NCBI RefSeq assembly: GCF_025398175.1
Contig: NZ_CP099734.1
Location: 1,364,001 to 1,428,000 of the forward strand
DNA from: Photobacterium sp. TY1-4
GTDB lineage: Bacteria > Pseudomonadota > Gammaproteobacteria > Enterobacterales > Vibrionaceae
Direction of reading: 5' to 3'
DNA: 64,000 bases
Shown here: piece after piece, positions 45,359-54,481 of the stretch
Position numbering within the stretch: position 1 is the stretch's first letter
Layout of the letters: each line of letters begins with the position of its first letter
Program-made: the position numbers and the translations under genes
The notes under the pieces: generated by a model
Told to the model about the DNA's origin: nothing
The model's database searches: none
What the model saw: only the letters and a program-made list of their open reading frames with translations

Positions 45359-45386
45359 TTGACGGATTTTTTCAATCGAGTAAAGT
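45359..45386 (+). promoter_or_regulatory. Sigma-70 promoter of the tRNA-Leu-Gly-Cys-Gly operon
   Basis: TTGACG and TAAAGT with a 16-bp spacer, about 65 bp before tRNA-Leu. It matches the arrangement at 249-276. Confidence 0.7.
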
Positions 45387-45450
45387 ACATCTCGTTCTCA
45401 CGGCAAAGCTCGTCAGAACAGATGGTGTTTCCATCGCAAAGATTTGCGTT

Positions 45451-45537
45451 GCCCTGGTGGTGGAATTGGTAGACACAAGGGATTTAAAATCCCTCGACGT
45501 TCGCGTTGTGCCGGTTCAAGTCCGGCCCGGGGCACCA
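45451..45537 (+). tRNA. tRNA-Leu (TAA)
   Basis: An 87-nt class II tRNA with a long variable arm, anticodon TAA in the loop between GGGAT and ATCCC, and an encoded CCA end. First of four tRNAs. Confidence 0.95.
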
Positions 45538-45549
45538 TCATGCAAGATT

Positions 45550-45625
45550 GCGACATTAGCTCAGTTGGTAGAGCGCGACCTTCCCAAGGTTGAGGTCACG
45601 AGTTCGAACCTCGTATGTCGCTCCA
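45550..45625 (+). tRNA. tRNA-Gly (CCC)
   Basis: 76 nt, acceptor GCGACAT / ATGTCGC, anticodon loop TTCCCAA, T-loop AGTTCGAAC and a CCA end. It is close in sequence to the GCC isoacceptor two genes downstream. Confidence 0.92.
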
Positions 45626-45628
45626 TTT

Positions 45629-45702
45629 GGCGCGTTGGCAGAGTGGCTATGCAGCGGATTGCAAATCCGTGGACCTCGGTTCGACTCCGGGACGCGCCTC
45701 CA
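45629..45702 (+). tRNA. tRNA-Cys (GCA), second copy
   Basis: Identical over its length to the copy at 326-399. The following 20-base spacer and the start of the next tRNA-Gly are also the same, which marks a segmental duplication. Confidence 0.95.
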
Positions 45703-45722
45703 TTCTCTCTTGAGAATATTAT

Positions 45723-45798
45723 GCGACACTAGCTCAGTTGGTAGAGCGCAACCTTGCCAAGGTTGAGGTCACGAGTTCGAACCTCGTGTGTCGCTCCA
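45723..45798 (+). tRNA. tRNA-Gly (GCC)
   Basis: 76 nt with anticodon loop TTGCCAA, normal T-arm and CCA end. It is the only intact source for the four partial units that follow it and for the pseudo-tRNA at 420-510. Confidence 0.95.
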
Positions 45799-45806
45799 AA
45801 TTCAGA

Positions 45807-45836
45807 GAAGCCCGGTAGAAATGCCGGGGCTTTTTG
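45807..45836 (+). terminator. Rho-independent terminator after tRNA-Gly(GCC)
   Basis: GCCCGG / CCGGGC stem with TTTTT. The same hairpin recurs with small changes after every unit of the downstream array. Confidence 0.8.
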
Positions 45837-45840
45837 CATA

Positions 45841-46299
45841 TAGAGCACAACCTTGCCAAGGTTGGGGTCACGCCTGGTCCCTTGAAGATCGGGAACCTCG
45901 TGTGTTGCTCCAAATTCAGAGAATCCCCGGTAGAAATACCGGGGCTTTTTGCATGTAGAGCACAACCTTGGCAAGGTTGAGGTCACGCCTGGTTCCTTGA
46001 AGATCGGGAACCTCGTGTGTCGCTCCAAATTTAGAGAAGCCCCGGTAGTAATGCCGGGGGCTTTTTGCATATAGAGCACAACCTTACCAAGGTTGAGGTC
46101 ACGCCTGGCTCCTTGAAGATCGGGAACCTCGTGTGTCGCTCCAAGTTTAGAAAGGCCCCGGTAGAGGTACCGGGGCTTTTTGCATGTAGAGCACAACCTT
46201 GCCAAGGTTGAGGTCACGCCTGGCTCCTTGAAGATCGGGAACCTCGTGTGTCGCTCCAAATTCAGAGAAGCCCCGGTAGAAATGCCGGGGATTTTTGCT
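45841..46299 (+). repeat. Four tandem tRNA-Gly-like/terminator units of ~115 bp
   Basis: Units start at 45841, 45956, 46072 and 46187 with TAGAGCACAACC. Each lacks the 5' acceptor strand and most of the D-arm but keeps the anticodon arm (anticodon positions GCC, GGC, ACC, GCC). The T-arm is replaced by a longer hairpin around CCTTGAAGATCGGGAACC. The acceptor 3' strand and CCA (GTGTCGCTCCA, or TGTTGCTCCA in the first) are retained, and a GCCCCGG / CCGGGGC terminator with TTTTTGC ends each unit. The layout recalls the tyrT repeats of Escherichia coli, where 3' tRNA pieces recur downstream of the gene. Confidence 0.88.
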
Positions 46300-46421
46300 A
46301 TTCATTTCCCGTCTTCAGGACCTTCTGGTATTAAGCAATCCCATGCGCTGCCCATGCTGCAATATCGTTCAATAACGAACCTCGCGCCTGGGTTACCTTC
46401 TCTGTATCAAGAGGAGATTCG

Positions 46422-47015
46422 ATGATGGACAATATCTTTTTTGCCATGGTGGCGTTCGCGTTTGTCGGTGCGGTGACACCAGGGCCCGTGAATATGCTGG
46501 CAACCAGTACTGCGTTGAATCACGGAAAGCGAGCGGCGGCTGCCCATGTGATGGGGGCATCTGTGGCGTATGCGCTGATCGTGTATTGCTCGGGGAGTAT
46601 GATGCACACGCTGCTTCGTCAACTACCTGAGGTTGCAACAGCGATGAAAGTCGGTGGTAGTGCCTTGCTCTTAACCATGGCCTATCAAATTTATGCCGCG
46701 CCGGTAGCGTCAGTTCAGACATCACAGGTGACCCGTTCGGGATGGTGGATCGGCTCTCTCACGCAACTGCTGAATCCGAAAGCGTGGATTGTTGCCATGT
46801 CCGGCGTCAGCCTGTACGTCGCAGGGCAGGACAATGAATGGCTATCACTGATGGTGTTTACCTGCATTTCCCTGATTGTATGTGTGATGGGGATCGGTCT
46901 GTGGGCGATATTGGGGCGGGGGCTGGCAAAATACCTTGAAAATTCGACCCGGCAGCGTCAGTTTAATCAGGTGATGGCGGCGATGCTGGGGGCATCGGTG
47001 ATCATCATTTGGTAA
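46422..47015 (+). CDS. LysE/RhtB-family amino acid exporter
   Basis: 197 residues, about six membrane helices. The N-terminal signature GAVTPGPVNMLATSTAL and the mid-protein LLNPKAWIVAMS are typical of LysE/RhtB. AGGAG precedes the ATG. It is followed after 25 bp by an AraC-type regulator on the same strand, probably its local regulator. Substrate unknown. Confidence 0.88.
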   Translation: MMDNIFFAMVAFAFVGAVTPGPVNMLATSTALNHGKRAAAAHVMGASVAYALIVYCSGSMMHTLLRQLPEVATAMKVGGSALLLTMAYQIYAAPVASVQTSQVTRSGWWIGSLTQLLNPKAWIVAMSGVSLYVAGQDNEWLSLMVFTCISLIVCVMGIGLWAILGRGLAKYLENSTRQRQFNQVMAAMLGASVIIIW

Positions 47016-47040
47016 TAAGGATTGGGAGCCGAGATTGACC

Positions 47041-47868
47041 ATGAAAAAGGATGTCAGCGCCAGTTTCAAACAGAGTACCTTGATCCCTTGGATTGAACTC
47101 AGAGTCGCCGACCAAAGTCGTGCTTGCTACGAGGCGCATTCCCACGATGAGTTTTCTTTCGGGATCATTGACCAGGGGCGAGCATTTTACCGTAACCGTC
47201 AAAGGATCCATCAAATCGGGCGGGGCGACCTTGTCACCATCAACCCGGCCGATGTGCATGCTTGTAATCCTGAATCCGGAGCTTGGTCCTATCGGATGCT
47301 GTTTGTCGATACGATGAAAATGGGGGCGGCGCAGCAGGAGGTGCTGCAAACCACTGCGCATGACTACATGGCCTTTGCGCACGATCTGGAGCGAAATGTT
47401 GAACTCCGGCGGAAGTTTCTTGCGCTGTTTCATGCATTGCATACGGAAGCAGATCTTTTAGAGGCCGAGGTCAGTTTTTACGAGTTTCTGGAAGCGAGTG
47501 TGGGTCAGCGGTCGGTTGGGTCTACTGTTGGCCTCAAACCACAGCCGTGGCCAGGCTTGAGCCGGATTCGCGAGAAATTGTTCGACGAACTGGAAAGCCC
47601 GCATCCATTGGAAGCACTCGCGGAAGAAGCTGAGATGAGTCGCTATCAGTTACTAAGGGCGTTTAAGCACCAGTTTGGGCTACCACCCCATGCCTATCTG
47701 ATGGATGAAAAGATCAAGCGTGCCAAAGTGATGCTCAAATCCGGACAGGACATTGCCGAGGTTGCCCTGCAATTGGGGTTTGCCGATCAAGCGCACTTCC
47801 AGCGCCAATTCAAACGAAAGCTGGCGGTGACCCCTAAATTTTATCAATCCCATTTTGTCGGGCGGTAA
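47041..47868 (+). CDS. AraC-family regulator next to the LysE exporter
   Basis: About 275 residues. An N-terminal cupin-type sensing domain (HSHDEFSFGIIDQGRAFYRN, GDLVTINPADVHACNP) is joined to two C-terminal helix-turn-helix motifs (LEALAEEAEMSRYQLLRAFK, IAEVALQLGFADQAHFQRQF). The ATG at 47041 is preferred over a TTG two codons upstream. It is co-transcribed with the exporter and probably responds to its substrate. Confidence 0.88.
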   Translation: MKKDVSASFKQSTLIPWIELRVADQSRACYEAHSHDEFSFGIIDQGRAFYRNRQRIHQIGRGDLVTINPADVHACNPESGAWSYRMLFVDTMKMGAAQQEVLQTTAHDYMAFAHDLERNVELRRKFLALFHALHTEADLLEAEVSFYEFLEASVGQRSVGSTVGLKPQPWPGLSRIREKLFDELESPHPLEALAEEAEMSRYQLLRAFKHQFGLPPHAYLMDEKIKRAKVMLKSGQDIAEVALQLGFADQAHFQRQFKRKLAVTPKFYQSHFVGR

Positions 47869-48009
47869 CGGTTTTCTTGTGAGCGGTGTGACCTCCGGGC
47901 CGCCAGTGCGGTAGAGGGAGCAACCGCGAGGTTCACAGGTTGATTTTCGTCTGAGCAATGGATCATTCGGATCCGGCACAGATCACATTTAAAGCAAATC
48001 AACTTTTCA

Positions 48010-48055
48010 TGTAACCGGTTTCATTCTATGATTTCAGAAAATGTAACCGGTTCCA
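48010..48055 (+). promoter_or_regulatory. Two LacI-family operators upstream of the GH1 gene
   Basis: TGTAACCGGTTTCA (48010-48023) and TGTAACCGGTTCCA (48042-48055) are near-palindromes 32 bp apart. They closely resemble sites of AscG/GalR-LacI-type sugar regulators. No lacI-type gene is in the window. Confidence 0.7.
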
Positions 48056-48117
48056 TCCTGGTGTTTCCTGCGACTTACTGCAGATCATACGACAACGCGG
48101 GCTGTGGTTGTCAGTGA

Positions 48118-49554
<1,437 letters not shown>

Positions 49555-49569
49555 CGCTTTTTCAAGAAG

Positions 49570-49676
49570 ACTGTTTGTTTTAAGAAAATACTGTTTCAAG
49601 GAACCACTTGTTTCAATACAGCTACTTGTTAAATGAAAGCGACTTGTTTCAATAAAGCTCATTGTTAAATGAAACC
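49570..49676. repeat. Degenerate ~18-bp tandem repeat after the GH1 gene
   Basis: Six imperfect units begin ACTGTTT, ACTTGTT or CATTGTT, at 49570, 49590, 49606, 49624, 49642 and 49660. The two pairs 49606-49641 and 49642-49676 are near-copies. The array lies between the stop codon and the terminator. Confidence 0.7.
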
Positions 49677-49680
49677 ACTT

Positions 49681-49722
49681 GCGGCAGCTGGCTTGGCGTT
49701 CAGGCTATCTGCCGCTTTGTTG
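49681..49722 (+). terminator. Probable terminator of the GH1 gene
   Basis: GCGGCAG (49681) pairs with CTGCCGC (49709-49715) across a 21-base loop and is followed by TTTGTTGTTT. The stretch 49723-49923 shows no gene. Confidence 0.55.
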
Positions 49723-49923
49723 TTTCTGTGTGCTGAAGAGCGTTTCTCATCGCCTGAATTGAGCCGATCGGCTTCCTCTGCCATTGAATTCATGACTTTT
49801 TACACATGCTGACCCGGTTGTCCATACGGTAGCTTATGGGGGTCGATCACAAGGCCTGAATCTTGGTTGTTGTCTGGTTTTTGAGATGGATATCAATCAG
49901 CTTGGATAAACGGAGACAAGTTC

Positions 49924-50895
49924 ATGAACAAGCAAGTGGCATATATGTTGATCTTCTCTGTGCTGGCGGCACCTGCGGCGGCAATGCAGCAGGGAAAGTT
50001 CGGTCTGTATGGTGAAGTGAATTTACTCGCAGGTGGTGCCAGCGAGAAATCATCGTTTAACACCGAGGGGCAAACGGTGATCACGGACTATAACGCACCG
50101 GGACAAGCCGAAGAGTCCACCGTGTTTTTTCCGGTGTGGGATCTGAATTTCAGGATCCCCAGCACCAACAGCGAATTGTATTTCAAGTCAGATCTAGTCG
50201 GAATGGCGAGTGATTTCTATATGCAGGCCGGCTATCGGCATTACCTGGTAGATGGCTCCAGTGTGGCGATTGGTTTTGTTCCGGGGGTACTGGAAAAAGA
50301 AACCTGGCAGGATCCGTTTGCGCTGAACACCGAGCGCCAGGAAACCAAACAAACTGTCCGGGGGCTTGTCTTCAATTATGACAATATTCTCGGCTCGTCC
50401 CTGGCGCTGGAACTTGCGGCAGGGGAGCATCGTGTCGATGACGAACAAAGCGGGGCGACGACGATTGAGAATACCAGCCTGCTGACCCGGGAAGGGAATT
50501 TGTATTATGCGGCTATCGGTCAGTCTATCCCGCCGATTGCCGGGCTCGGGCTGGAATGGGATATCCATTATCTGTTCGATGATGCAGATGGCGCGGCCAT
50601 GCGTGGGGAGCGCGTTGGGATCAAAGCGGAGCTGAGTCGTCAGGTGAACCGCCACATTTTTGTGCTGGGGGGAGATTATTCCACACACAGTTTTGATGCG
50701 TCGCATCCGATTTTTAACGAGGTCAGGGAAGATACCAGTACCGGATTCTCTTTGCGTTATGTGTATGCAGCCCCGTATAACTGGCGGAATGTCATGTTGT
50801 TTGCCAGCGGTGGCTGGGACCGTCGGGAATCGAATATTGACTTTTACGATCGGGATCAGGTGCTGACGACGCTTGGCTTGCAGTATCAGTTTTAA
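49924..50895 (+). CDS. DUF2860 outer membrane protein
   Basis: 323 residues with a signal peptide (MNKQVAYMLIFSVLAAPAAA). The mature part alternates polar and hydrophobic residues throughout and ends LGLQYQF with a terminal Phe, typical of an outer membrane beta-barrel. The opening KFGLYGEVNLLAGGASEKSS and the overall layout match DUF2860 of Vibrionaceae. Function unknown. AGACAAG before the ATG is a weak ribosome binding site. Confidence 0.78.
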   Translation: MNKQVAYMLIFSVLAAPAAAMQQGKFGLYGEVNLLAGGASEKSSFNTEGQTVITDYNAPGQAEESTVFFPVWDLNFRIPSTNSELYFKSDLVGMASDFYMQAGYRHYLVDGSSVAIGFVPGVLEKETWQDPFALNTERQETKQTVRGLVFNYDNILGSSLALELAAGEHRVDDEQSGATTIENTSLLTREGNLYYAAIGQSIPPIAGLGLEWDIHYLFDDADGAAMRGERVGIKAELSRQVNRHIFVLGGDYSTHSFDASHPIFNEVREDTSTGFSLRYVYAAPYNWRNVMLFASGGWDRRESNIDFYDRDQVLTTLGLQYQF

Positions 50896-51192
50896 CGGGT
50901 AGAGAGCAAATCGACGCGGCTCGGGCGGGATATCGACGGAGCGAATTTGTCTGTTCGAATTTTTAGAACAAGTCGCGCAAATCATTGCGCTATCATCTGA
51001 ACCGGACGCTCACTATAGTTATCCCATCAAAGAACAACCAGATTGTTTAATTAATCCTCGTTCAACTTCCGTTTACCTTTCTGGGATTAAGATAGGTATC
51101 AAGAAGTAAAGATGTTTGAACAATAACCCCGTGGTTGATAGCAGTTGGTTTTACAATCACGACAGAAATGATAATTACACGGAGATATTCTA

Positions 51193-51504
51193 ATGAAAAA
51201 AGTCAGCATTGCACTCGCTTCTTTATTGATGGGTTTTTCAGCTTTATCTTATGCTGATATCCAAGTGACTGATACGCAAAATGGGGCCTGGGTGACTGTG
51301 ACCGACGGCGGCCAACCATCTGCCAACGCGGTGGTTTCTGTCGTGAATCAGCCTCAAGCGCAGAATAGTTTCCGGACCGATGATTCAGGCCGGGTATTTA
51401 TTCCGCTGTCGCTGAATCACTCTCGTTCTGTAAAATATTCAGCAGTCACCGAATCAGGAAATGAATATAGTCGTTTTGCTTTCCATGGTGTTCGGAAGAA
51501 CTAA
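51193..51504 (+). CDS. Small secreted protein, paralogue of the one at 6528
   Basis: 103 residues with a signal peptide ending LSYA. The mature sequence shares the blocks NGAWVTVT, VSVVN, GRVF, KYxAVT and FAFH with the protein at 6528-6839, in the same order and without gaps. GGAG precedes the ATG. Each copy stands alone. Function unknown; the shape suggests a small beta-sandwich in the periplasm. Confidence 0.72.
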   Translation: MKKVSIALASLLMGFSALSYADIQVTDTQNGAWVTVTDGGQPSANAVVSVVNQPQAQNSFRTDDSGRVFIPLSLNHSRSVKYSAVTESGNEYSRFAFHGVRKN

Positions 51505-51523
51505 TTTGAGCAAACGACGATGT

Positions 51524-51556
51524 TTGCCTTTTCATGGATGAAAAGGCCATTTTATT
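51524..51556 (+). terminator. Rho-independent terminator of the small secreted protein gene
   Basis: GCCTTTTCAT / ATGAAAAGGC with a GG loop and a following CATTTTATT. Confidence 0.8.
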
Positions 51557-51703
51557 CTGCTGATCGCGCGCTCATTAAACTCGTTTCATGTCGCTTCACA
51601 AGTATCCTCAATAAACAAATATTCCTGCACTTTTCACCTGTCTTGTAGTCACACGGCATCATTTCATCTACTGTTGCTGAAGTTCGAAGCATGGTTCCCC
51701 CGA

Positions 51704-51848
51704 GGCATGTTTCCCTAGGTATGGTTTCGTGGTACCACCCTATAGCACAGCCCTGTGGCACTGCTCTGGGGTATGGCTCAGGGATATAGCTTTTTGGCGA
51801 AGCGTTTTTGACACAACTTTTTGGTATGGCTTTCTGACATAGCTTTGG
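51704..51848. repeat. Eleven degenerate 13-bp tandem repeats
   Basis: Units of 13 bp (two of 14) run without gaps from 51704 to 51848, with the consensus GGTATGGCTTTnT; good examples are GGTATGGTTTCGT, GGTATGGCTCAGG and GGTATGGCTTTCT. The period is not a multiple of three, so the open frames across it are accidental. Confidence 0.7.
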
Positions 51849-52221
51849 CAAGATTCTTCAACAACATCCTCTTGCATAAAACAGAGCGACGCGTGCATGT
51901 TTGGGATCTTTCTTCTCTGAACTGACTGTACTATCGGTTGCATTTGGATAACTGAGAATCATATTGATGTCGCAGGTCATCTTGTTTCATCAATAAGAAA
52001 CTTCCGAGGATGAAACAGCGCCGAGCCAACTAATTTACTCTTTATATTCATTTTTTCTCTCCAAATGTAATTTATAAAATACCCTCAGATTCTTTATACC
52101 ATTTATATATAAGGGTAGATTCTGTATTACAAACGGTAATATCATCAAATCATCATGAAGGACAAGGTCAAGCTGCCTATACTTTAAATTGAGTTTGTTA
52201 ACCAAGGTAGAGAAGGAATCA
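51849..52221. other. AT-rich intergenic region
   Basis: About 370 bp, markedly richer in A and T than the neighbouring genes, between the 13-bp repeat array and the small ORF at 52222. It must contain that gene's promoter, but several AT-rich candidates overlap and none stands out. Confidence 0.4.
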
Positions 52222-52527
52222 ATGTTCGCTAAACATCGGTCTTATACCCTTGCGGGTAAATTACATAATCATGCACATCTGGCTATTAAGCCAACAGGTG
52301 AATTATCTGTGGAAATATTGGAGGAGCATAAAAAGTTGGAAGGTGATTTTGAAGATTTGTTTTTTTCAACCCATGGTAAAACAACCGGGGTGGACTGCAT
52401 CGAGCATAATCACCCTACTCATAAACTTTGGCATATTGATCTCACACGCAATGATGCTCGAGAGCTTCATCGATTGATTGATGACGCGAAAGAGGAATAT
52501 GAAACAATCATGCGTGACTTGTGCTGA
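52222..52527 (+). CDS. Small unknown protein, 101 residues
   Basis: MFAKHRSYTLAGKLHNHAHL begins a hydrophilic protein with many His residues (HNHAH, EHNHPTHKLWH) and an acidic helical end. It has no signal peptide or membrane segment. AGAAGGAATC provides a good ribosome binding site before the ATG at 52222. Base composition is more AT-rich than its neighbours, hinting at foreign origin. No family recognised; the His clusters could bind metal. Confidence 0.65.
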   Translation: MFAKHRSYTLAGKLHNHAHLAIKPTGELSVEILEEHKKLEGDFEDLFFSTHGKTTGVDCIEHNHPTHKLWHIDLTRNDARELHRLIDDAKEEYETIMRDLC

Positions 52528-52615
52528 TCTATAATCAGTTGCCCTATGCAACGAACAGCCTTCCTTACAAACTCTTCATCATTTTCGTTCATTTGTGATT
52601 TTTGGCCTCCCTGCG

Positions 52616-53503
52616 CTACCAGGGATTGGCCTTATAGTATTCAACCAAATGGTCAATCAAGGCTCTGACGCCCGGAGCAAGGTGTTTGCGAGATGGGTAC
52701 AGGGCATAGACGCTCATCATCTTCGGTTGCCACGCCGGTAACACCTGAACCAGTTGCCCGCTTTGCAGATATGGATTGGCCAGATAGGTGGGCTGCATGG
52801 CGATTCCGTGCCCGCTCAGGGTTGCGCTCAATAGCACGGTGGCTTCGTTGGCGGTCAGGCGGCAGTGGATATCAGTGGAGATGTGTTGTCCAGCTTGACT
52901 CAAGTGCCAGACATGACGCTCAAAATTTTTATAGCCTAAGCACTGGTGGCGGGATAGATCTTCCGGGTGCTCAATCGGGGCATGGTGTTGCAGATAAGCC
53001 GGTGAGGCCACCAGGATCGACGCGCATTGCGCAATCGGCCGACCGATCAGGGTGGGATCGGGATCCGCGGCAATTCGGATCGCGAGATCAATCTGCTCTT
53101 CGACCAGGTTTACGGCACGGTCGGCGACATCAACATCAATTTCAATCCCCGTATGTTGGCTCATGAACTCGTGAATCGCAGGCATCAATTGAGCATGGCC
53201 GAATGACATGCTGGTGGTGATCCGTAATTTCCCCCTGAGCCGATCATCCGGTTGGTGCAGCCGTTGCATCTGTTCTGCCATCTCGACCCACATCCGGGTT
53301 TGGGCCAGACAGCGAACACCGGCATCGGTGAGCGTAACCTTCCGGGTTGTGCGTTGTAACAGTCGGGCCTGTAACCAATTTTCCATCGCTTCGATATGGC
53401 GGGTTACCATTGAGCGGGACATCTCCAGCCTTGCTGCCGTCGCGGTAAAACTGCCGGAGTGTGCGACATCAATAAAGACTCTGGCCGCAGTAAGCTTATC
53501 CAT
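52616..53503 (-). CDS. LysR-family transcriptional regulator
   Basis: 295 residues. The N-terminal helix-turn-helix (VAHSGSFTATAARLEMSRSM, VTRHIEAMENWLQARLL) and the substrate-binding domain are typical of the CrgA/YafC subgroup. It is divergent from the MBL-fold gene with about 110 bp between, so it probably controls the MBL/DsbA-like pair. Confidence 0.9.
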   Translation of the reverse strand: MDKLTAARVFIDVAHSGSFTATAARLEMSRSMVTRHIEAMENWLQARLLQRTTRKVTLTDAGVRCLAQTRMWVEMAEQMQRLHQPDDRLRGKLRITTSMSFGHAQLMPAIHEFMSQHTGIEIDVDVADRAVNLVEEQIDLAIRIAADPDPTLIGRPIAQCASILVASPAYLQHHAPIEHPEDLSRHQCLGYKNFERHVWHLSQAGQHISTDIHCRLTANEATVLLSATLSGHGIAMQPTYLANPYLQSGQLVQVLPAWQPKMMSVYALYPSRKHLAPGVRALIDHLVEYYKANPW

Positions 53504-53611
53504 TTATCTGACCGATATAAGAAACAATGTTGCGCATTATTGGTTATATATCTGAGCAAATCAACACGGTAATCTTGGCTCCAACTTAGACAGAGAGATT
53601 TGGAGAGAACA

Positions 53612-54481
53612 ATGCGAACACTAACCAAGATTGCGGCTTCATTACTGCTTGCCGGTACAACGGCTACATATGCGCAGGCTGCACCGTTGCAACTGGATGT
53701 ATACAACGCTGGCCCGGGCAGCTTTCATGTCAATGCCAGCGTGGTGTACGGAGAGACGGAAGCGATGGTCGTCGATACCGGATTTACCAAAGCGGATGCC
53801 TTGCGGATTGCGGCCAAAGTGCTCGATTCCGGCAAAACATTGACAACGATTTTCATCAGTCAGGCGGATCCGGATTACTACTTTGGGGCTGAAGTGCTGG
53901 TCGCTCTGTTTCCGGATGCGAAGGTGATCACCACCCCGGCGGTGCGTGAGAAAATTGCTGAGAAGATGGCGGGTAAGCTGGCATTCTGGGGACCGAAAAT
54001 GGGTGCCAATGCGCCGGTTGCACCGGTGTTACCGACGGCATTTCAGGGCCATACCCTGAAGGTTGATGATCAGGTGATTGAGATCAGGGGCACAGATGGT
54101 TTGATGGCACATCGTCCGTATTTGTGGATTCCATCGACCAAAACGTTACTGGGTAACGTCGCCGTGTACGGGGATGTGCATTTGTGGATGGCTGATGCTC
54201 AGCAAGATCAGGCGCGTCAGGCCTGGGCGGAGCAGCTCGAAGCGATGAAAGCGCTGAAACCGGAGACAGTGGTTCCCGGGCACATGAAAGCCGGGACCCA
54301 GCTCAATGGCGCAACGATTGATTATTCTCAGGGTTATCTGACGGCATTTGATGTGGCCAAACAGCAGAGTGGCAATAGCAAGGATCTGATTGAAGCGATG
54401 ACGGCACAATATCCGCAGGCCGGATTGCCGATGGCGTTGGAGATTGGCGCGAAGGTGCACATGGGAGAGATGAAATGGTAA
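53612..54481 (+). CDS. Secreted MBL-fold protein with degenerate metal site
   Basis: About 289 residues with a signal peptide ending AQAA. The fold follows metallo-beta-lactamase proteins (VVDTGFTKADA, VVPGHMKAG). The HxHxDH metal motif, however, reads SQADPDYYF at residues 83-91: three His ligands are replaced by Gln, Asp and Tyr while Asp88 remains. A second-site His in VPGHMK is retained. It is unlikely to bind two zinc ions in the usual way. The ATG at 53612 has GGAGAG upstream. It overlaps the next gene. Confidence 0.8.
   Translation: MRTLTKIAASLLLAGTTATYAQAAPLQLDVYNAGPGSFHVNASVVYGETEAMVVDTGFTKADALRIAAKVLDSGKTLTTIFISQADPDYYFGAEVLVALFPDAKVITTPAVREKIAEKMAGKLAFWGPKMGANAPVAPVLPTAFQGHTLKVDDQVIEIRGTDGLMAHRPYLWIPSTKTLLGNVAVYGDVHLWMADAQQDQARQAWAEQLEAMKALKPETVVPGHMKAGTQLNGATIDYSQGYLTAFDVAKQQSGNSKDLIEAMTAQYPQAGLPMALEIGAKVHMGEMKW

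Noticed and set aside
45102..45362. Overlapping ORFs on both strands between rhlE and the tRNA operon
   Set aside because: They overlap each other, run into the tRNA promoter and lack ribosome binding sites.
45729..46259. 176-codon open frame on the minus strand across the tRNA-like array
   Set aside because: It exists only because the repeat units lack stops in that frame; it is antisense to tRNA sequence, has no ribosome binding site and its protein is just the repeat translated in shifting frames.
51704..51848. CRISPR array
   Set aside because: The units are contiguous and degenerate with no spacers, and no cas genes are present.
51552..51943. Minus-strand ORFs of 99 and 67 codons
   Set aside because: They cross the 13-bp repeat array in different frames, and the encoded residues are low complexity.
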